NCBI GenBank assembly: GCA_963837445.1
Contig: CAWINK010000001.1
Span: 149,189-213,188, forward strand
Direction: 5' to 3'
From: JACVRW01 sp963837445
Lineage (GTDB): Bacteria > Actinomycetota > Thermoleophilia > Solirubrobacterales > Thermoleophilaceae
DNA length: 64,000 nt
Shown one piece after another: positions 60,021-64,000 of this stretch. Both the position numbers and the translations under genes were made by a program. Each line of letters starts with the position of its first letter. The first letter of the stretch is position 1. A model generated the notes under the pieces. That model had not been told where the DNA came from, ran no database searches, and was given only the letters and a program-made list of their open reading frames with translations.

Positions 60021-61058
60021 CTATTCGGCGGATGCCACCGCTTCCGCAGGATCGATGTCGCCATCGAACTCGCCTAGATCCTTCAGTACGTCCTCCCACA
60101 CCTGGACGTTCTCGACCAAGGTCTCTCCCTGGTCGAATGCGAACGCGTGCGGAAGAATCGGGGCGTTCTCGGCTGCCGCGGGCGGCAGTCCACTCGTCTC
60201 GATGAACAGCTTCCGGACGGCGTCCGGGTCGTCTGCCATCGCGGCCTTCGCCTCTTCATGCGCAGCCACGAACTTGTCGATCTGCTCGGAGTGGCTCTTC
60301 GCCCACTCACCGTCGGCGAGCAGAATCGAGGTGTATTCCGCGCCACCGAAACACTCTTCGTAGGCGTTGCCGACTACGCGGGCGCCCGCAGAGGTCGCTA
60401 CGGACATGATCGGCTCAAAGGCCAAGATCGAATCGAACCTGCCCTGCTCGAGCAGGTCCGGTAGCTGCGGCACCGGTGCTTCCAGTCCGCGGAAGTCCTT
60501 CGGACCGACGCCGTTCTTCTTCGCCCAGCACTGGAGTGCCGACCAGTTGTTACCCACGATCGACGGAGCGCCAACGGTCTTTCCTCCGAGATCCTTGATC
60601 GTCTTGATGTCCGAGTCCCCGGGAACGATGAGCGCGGCGCCCGGATCCTTGGGATCGTCCTTTTGGTTCCCGGCGATGGCGACGATGTCAATGCCGCGGT
60701 CGCGGGCCTTGATCAGATCGGGCTGGCTGCCGATCACGATGTCGAACTGCTTCCCAAGCGTTGCTGGGAGCTGCGAGAACGGGATCGAGGCCTTCGTGAA
60801 TTCCACGTCGAGGCCCTGCTCTGTGTAGAGATCGTTGGCATCCGCGACGTTGAAAGGGAGATTGGCGGTCCCGGCCGAGATCAGCGGGATACGGATCTTG
60901 TTGTCACCTGGCGACTCCGACGCTTGCGTTTCGCTGGTCGTTGCCCCACCGCCCGTCGTGGGCTCGTCGTCGTCGCCTCCACAACCGCTGACGGCAAGTA
61001 GCACCGTTAGACAGACACAGATTAGTGCGCACCAGAGGCCGCGGCTTAGTTCTCTCAT
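60021..61058 (-). CDS. NMT1/SsuA-type substrate-binding lipoprotein
   Basis: A 345-residue binding protein of the SsuA/TauA/NMT1 family, with a lipobox LLAVSGC (Cys26) and Asp-rich linker. The mature part has PFNVADANDLYTEQGLDVEF, GKQFDIVIGSQPDL and DLGGKTVGAPSIVGNNW. ATG 61058 is chosen because the -10 box lies at 61090-61095 and a strong AAGGGAGA site precedes it; the frame open to 61148 would run through the promoter. No permease or ATPase is nearby. It could serve the SsuBC-like system at 19664-22097. Confidence 0.88.
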   Translation of the reverse strand: MRELSRGLWCALICVCLTVLLAVSGCGGDDDEPTTGGGATTSETQASESPGDNKIRIPLISAGTANLPFNVADANDLYTEQGLDVEFTKASIPFSQLPATLGKQFDIVIGSQPDLIKARDRGIDIVAIAGNQKDDPKDPGAALIVPGDSDIKTIKDLGGKTVGAPSIVGNNWSALQCWAKKNGVGPKDFRGLEAPVPQLPDLLEQGRFDSILAFEPIMSVATSAGARVVGNAYEECFGGAEYTSILLADGEWAKSHSEQIDKFVAAHEEAKAAMADDPDAVRKLFIETSGLPPAAAENAPILPHAFAFDQGETLVENVQVWEDVLKDLGEFDGDIDPAEAVASAE

Positions 61059-61089
61059 CGATCTCTCCCTTGACGTCGGTACCTCAAGG

Positions 61090-61118
61090 ACCATAGTTAC
61101 GTCAGGTAGCTGAGTCAA
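61090..61118 (-). promoter_or_regulatory. Promoter of the NMT1-type lipoprotein (TTGACT-N17-TATGGT)
   Basis: Minus-strand -35 TTGACT (61113-61118), 17-base spacer with CTGACGTAAC, -10 TATGGT (61090-61095). Similar to the 18.6-kb promoter across about 30 bases: both contain AGACTTGACT and CTGACG-AACTA. Confidence 0.7.
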
Positions 61119-61184
61119 GTCTCTTTTGCTGGAAGGGGCCGCGCCCAAGGGAGACGAGTTGCCTAGGGCGGGTGGCCAGAAACA

Positions 61185-61214
61185 CGAAAGCCCCTTGGCG
61201 AGAAGGGGCTTTCG
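61185..61214 (-). terminator. Intrinsic terminator downstream of the tRNA-Met remnant
   Basis: Perfect 12-bp arms CGAAAGCCCCTT / AAGGGGCTTTCG with a 6-base loop (GGCGAG on the plus strand). It is 3' of the tRNA remnant on the minus strand, so it was likely the terminator of the original tRNA gene. Confidence 0.7.
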
Positions 61215-61217
61215 CAG

Positions 61218-61259
<42 letters not shown>

Positions 61260-61505
61260 ATCGCCCGAACCGCATCACCTCAGGCCTACAGCCGCATGAC
61301 AGCTCGGCTGAGGTGCTCTCAGATCAGCCCATGTCCGCTCAACATGGAACCAGCCCGATATGTCCGTGGGAGCGACGCTCGGATCGCACAGCACTATCAC
61401 CCTCGCTGCGGTGAGTCGGTCGCTCAAAGCCAGGTCATCGCTAACCCGGGGACTATCGTGATAAGCACGACGAAGTAACCGCGGACGCCGAAGCGCGCCG
61501 TCCTC
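61260..61505. other. Non-coding stretch beside the tRNA remnant with hairpins and half a repeat
   Basis: No gene is supported. It holds an 8-bp dyad CACCTCAG...CTGAGGTG (61276-61315), a hairpin CCATGT...ACATGG (61329-61347) and one copy of a repeat (61364-61397) also found at 63367. The ORF 61296-61478 is not family-like. Confidence 0.5.
61364..61397. repeat. Diverged direct repeat, copy 1
   Basis: The first 18 bases (CCGTGGGAGCGACGCTCG) are identical to 63367-63384, and the next 16 differ in only a few positions. In one frame both copies read RGSDARIA followed by a residue pair and Tyr, which suggests relics of one coding sequence. Confidence 0.5.
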
Positions 61506-61898
61506 TCAGCTAGCGGAGTCCGACGTGAGCGCCAGCATCTCGTTGTTGAAACGCTCGTAGTAGCGCATCAGGTCGGCGCGCGCGGCAAGCCAGAGACCGA
61601 CATGTGGATCGTCTGGCCAGAACCATTCGCCGCGTATATGCGCATGCGCGAACCCGTCCTGCAGTTCCTTCTCGATACGGACGTGATCCTCGTGCCACGT
61701 CTCCGAATGGAGCTCAAGATCGGTCGGCGACTGCGGGACAATTTCGTTCAGGCGGCAGGCGGCGCTCCGTTCGGAGCGTCCGATCTTCACGCGATTGAAC
61801 TCCGGCGCCATGATCGCGTACACGAAGCCCGCAACGGGACGCCGAAGGGTTGGGTCCATCTGAACGTCACTCGCTCGTATGGGCTCTGCTGTGAGCAT
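61506..61898 (-). CDS. GIY-YIG/T5orf172-like small protein
   Basis: A 130-residue protein resembling the T5orf172/MUG113 branch of the GIY-YIG fold. It has FVYAIMAPEFNRVKIGRS (the VYxI...KIG core), a central RLNEIVPQSPTDLELHSETWHEDH and the conserved ending GEWFWPDD. Proteins of this kind are common on phages and mobile elements; nuclease activity is not proven. Start ATG 61898; the frame open to 61964 is possible. It lies beyond the tRNA remnant. Confidence 0.65.
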   Translation of the reverse strand: MLTAEPIRASDVQMDPTLRRPVAGFVYAIMAPEFNRVKIGRSERSAACRLNEIVPQSPTDLELHSETWHEDHVRIEKELQDGFAHAHIRGEWFWPDDPHVGLWLAARADLMRYYERFNNEMLALTSDSAS

Positions 61899-62405
61899 GG
61901 CGGACACCCTAACCCCGGTAGCGGCTGACCGGAGCCGCGTTGGCAAGCGGATGCGCCGTGCCATGCCTGAAACACGGTGGTTAGCGAAGGCTGATCGTCG
62001 GGGCCCCAGAAGAACGCCTGACAGGGCGCGCCGCCCTCACGCGCGACCGCCGTGCATGGAAGTCGCATGCAGTGGTCGCGGCTTCACCCCGATCCGGAGC
62101 GCGACTGCTGCCTTTGCGTGAGACAGCGGTCCGACCGTTCGCGGGTACTAAACCGTCACCGGCTCAGGCGCGAGTCTCGCCCGTGTCGGGTCGGCGGCGG
62201 GATGTGTCCCGCCGAGGACTGCGCGAATCGCTCAGCAATACCGACTACCGCGATGGACCACCTACTGTCGCTTCTCGCGTAAAGCCCGTACTCGCCATGA
62301 TCCCCACCGCCAGAAGCAGCATTCGGAGCTAGATCTTGGAGCGCGAAGTCAGTCGTACCTGCCGCGTCTGTCGCTTCTGTCGCTCCTCCGCGTCACGCTT
62401 CGGCG
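61899..62405. other. Intergenic stretch without supported genes
   Basis: About 500 bases with short Arg-rich frames on both strands that look non-coding. It contains a strong hairpin GGCGGGA-TGTG-TCCCGCC at 62196-62213, which may be a transcription stop. Confidence 0.5.
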
Positions 62406-63265
62406 ATGGCTTCGCGCCCGATCGACGACCTGCTACGCGACGTCCTGACCTGCGTCCGTCTGCGCCGACCCATCGCAGCGTTCGGCTTCGACGGCGAGCC
62501 CGGCGCTGGCGAACCCTGGGCGACCTATGTGCAGCCAGGGGTCGACGCGTGGGAGACGTGCGGGCACCAGTACTACTTCGGGTTCGAGGAACGCGAACGG
62601 ATCGTCGCGGCTGGCGGTGGCCATAGAGTTCTCGTCCGTACCGGCGGGAGCGACCTGGAGATCATGGCGCTGCTGCGCCATGAGCTTCGCCATGCTGAGC
62701 AGCACGAACACGACGCGTACTTCGACCTCATCGCCGGCGTTCTTGCGAAGGGCCTGCTCACGATGTATGGCGATACGGTTGCGTTCCGCACGCTTTATGC
62801 AGCTATCCCCGCAGAGCGAGATGCCAATGCGGCCGCAAGGGACTTCGTAGAGGCGAGGGCATCAGAGGGCGACCTGCTTGCACTCCGCGCACGCCACGGG
62901 ACGCTGCTGGCGACGGGCAGTGCTCGGTTCGATCTGAACAGCTTGCGAGACCGTACCCTCGTGTGGGGGGTCTCCTCTATCCCGAGATGCTCAAAGGGGC
63001 TGGTGAGCTGGCTCGCGAGGAGGGCGGCAAAGGCACCGGCGAGGAGTTCGAGACCCAGGTGCTCGCTGAGGTGCTCCTGCGGGCACGTGCTGTGGCACGT
63101 TGGGAGGAGCTGGCCCACTCGAAGCCGCTCGTTGGAGCGACCGACGAAGTTGCCGCGCTGTCCGCCTTGGCGGCCGCCGATGCAGCGCTGGGCAACCGGT
63201 CGGGGGCGCAGCGATTGGCCGACCGCCTCCGGCAGCTCGAAGCGGAGGCGCTCCGAGTGCCGTGA
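62406..63265 (+). pseudogene. Frameshifted putative HExxH metallopeptidase-like protein
   Basis: Frame 62406 encodes ~185 protein-like residues with a zinc-protease-like HELRH motif (LLRHELRHAEQHEHDAYF), then loses sense after LRDRTLVWG. At 62963 a second frame takes over (GGLLYPEMLKGAGELAREEG) and ends at 63265. The switch is in a run of G (GTGGGGGG). One added or missing base would make a single 286-residue protein. It is either a real frameshift mutation or a sequencing error in the homopolymer. Family not recognised. Confidence 0.6.
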
Positions 63266-63580
63266 CCTGTCGCGTCGAACTTGCAGCTGGGCAAGGCAAC
63301 CCACTGTTACGAGCGTGTGCGCGACGAGCACGATCGCGGGTTGGTCGAATAGGCGGCCCGGCACGGCCGTGGGAGCGACGCTCGAATCGCGGAGCAGTAC
63401 GGGTGGTGCTTGGGCTGTCGCCGTCGCTAGTCGTGCGTGCGCTTTATTGAGGCTGTGGTCCTTCGAAGTCAGTGCCACCAGCCTTGTCCAGTGCTTATTC
63501 GCCGTCGCTAGGCCCGCCTCGCTTGGGCGCACCTTTCTTCAGGATCTGGCCCCATGTGGCGCTGCCCGCTTGCCCCCTTT
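63266..63580. other. Intergenic stretch with copy 2 of the repeat
   Basis: About 315 bases with no supported gene. Copy 2 of the repeat (63367-63400) lies here. Confidence 0.45.
63367..63400. repeat. Diverged direct repeat, copy 2
   Basis: Matches 61364-61397 (18 identical bases followed by a similar 16). The two copies are about 2 kb apart and flank the GIY-YIG-like and HExxH genes. Confidence 0.5.
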
Positions 63581-63898
63581 CTAAAGAGTGACGTTGACCT
63601 CCACATCAACATCAATGATGGGCTCCGACTGGGCCTCCGGAACAACGAGCGGGGGCGGAGCCGGGACACGCTCAGCCCGCGGCGCTTGCACCGCCGCCGG
63701 TCCAAACAGCTGGAGCAGATAAAAGAACAGCGCAATAACGAGGGCGTCGATGTTGTTCGTGGTCCGCGACGGCGTCCCGAGAGCGGACACCAGCTTCGCG
63801 ATCTCCTCGGCGAGTTCGTCGGTCGACCACGCTTCTTGCGACGTTTTGGCCTGGAAGACCCGCGGTTCGCTCGTCCAGAGAATCAGCCGACTCCTCAT
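63581..63898 (-). CDS. Hypothetical membrane protein
   Basis: A 105-residue protein with one hydrophobic segment (NIDALVIALFFYLLQLFG) after an Arg/Ser-rich part. The C-terminus is Pro/Val-rich and acidic (EPIIDVDVEVNVTL). The upstream frame is closed by a TAG just before ATG 63898; a second frame (63672-63971) reads protein-like upstream residues (EAEVSQAASDVVELARAVGNEE), so a frameshift between them is possible. No family recognised. Confidence 0.4.
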   Translation of the reverse strand: MRSRLILWTSEPRVFQAKTSQEAWSTDELAEEIAKLVSALGTPSRTTNNIDALVIALFFYLLQLFGPAAVQAPRAERVPAPPPLVVPEAQSEPIIDVDVEVNVTL

Positions 63899-64000
63899 TC
63901 CCTACCGCGCGCGCCAACTCGACCACGTCGCTGGCTGCCTGACTAACCTCGGCTTCGCTGGGCTCGGGCACTTGAACAACCTTCTCGACGCTGGCTGGAA

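Overview
The window is GC-rich, densely packed DNA in which most genes overlap by 1-13 bases. Start codons are often GTG. The gene families (split formate dehydrogenase, CoxS/M/L-type molybdenum hydroxylase, HyuA/HyuB, SnoaL-like lipoproteins, many class III aminotransferases and amidases) suggest a high-GC actinobacterium, perhaps of the Thermoleophilia/Solirubrobacterales type. That placement is inferred from gene content and style only; no rRNA is present.

Layout. 1-4506: the end of a cytosolic NAD-type formate dehydrogenase operon (NuoF-like subunit, separate Fe-S subunit, Mo subunit, FdhD). 4533-6850: a scarred stretch with two truncated genes joined to each other, one small lipoprotein and a frame-broken relic. 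6852-9826: an MFS exporter, a relic of an xdhC C-terminus and alanine dehydrogenase. 9911-14500 (minus): DUF2848, amidase, cupin, signal-less NMT1-like binding protein and a flavin amine oxidase. 14536-18619: a ThDP enzyme (plus), then a class III aminotransferase and a ureohydrolase (minus). 18679-27066 (minus): one long operon with an HpaB-type flavin monooxygenase, two aldehyde dehydrogenases, a flavin reductase, an SsuBC-like importer without a binding protein, and a 2-hydroxyacid dehydrogenase. 27227-31753: flavin reductase plus UbiX (plus), MarR, UbiD and a second class III aminotransferase (minus). 31840-37053: an SDR, then an IclR-led minus operon (Rieske ferredoxin, small protein, amidohydrolase, GatC/AtzG-like small protein, amidase). 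37091-40843: HyuB and HyuA. 40946-46551 (minus): a BMP/nucleoside-type ABC importer with a CoxG protein, divergent from 46731-50880 (plus), a xanthine-dehydrogenase-family hydroxylase. 50877-57490 (minus): isochorismatase-like hydrolase, variant dihydropyrimidinase-like enzyme, DUF3891, SDR, ring-hydroxylating oxygenase beta and alpha, and a second isochorismatase-like hydrolase. 57529-61118: CynX-type MFS, M20 hydrolase and an NMT1-type lipoprotein with a clear promoter. 61185-61259: a terminator and the 3' half of a tRNA-Met(CAT), which looks like an attachment-site scar. 61260-64000: sparse accessory DNA (GIY-YIG-like protein, frameshifted HExxH protein, repeats).

How it may work together (inference): 9-61 kb looks like a catabolic supercluster for nitrogen-containing and aromatic compounds. 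The modules cover uptake (two ABC systems, several binding proteins, MFS), hydroxylation (HpaB, Rieske oxygenase, Mo hydroxylase), ring opening or amide hydrolysis (HyuAB, dihydropyrimidinase-like, amidases, isochorismatase-like hydrolases, M20), decarboxylation (UbiD/UbiX, ThDP enzyme) and nitrogen/aldehyde handling (amine oxidase, aminotransferases, ureohydrolase, ALDHs, alanine dehydrogenase). The substrates cannot be read from sequence. Several operons share similar TTGACT-N17 promoters, and an IclR gene carries two tandem TTCG-N6-CGAA operators at its own promoter.
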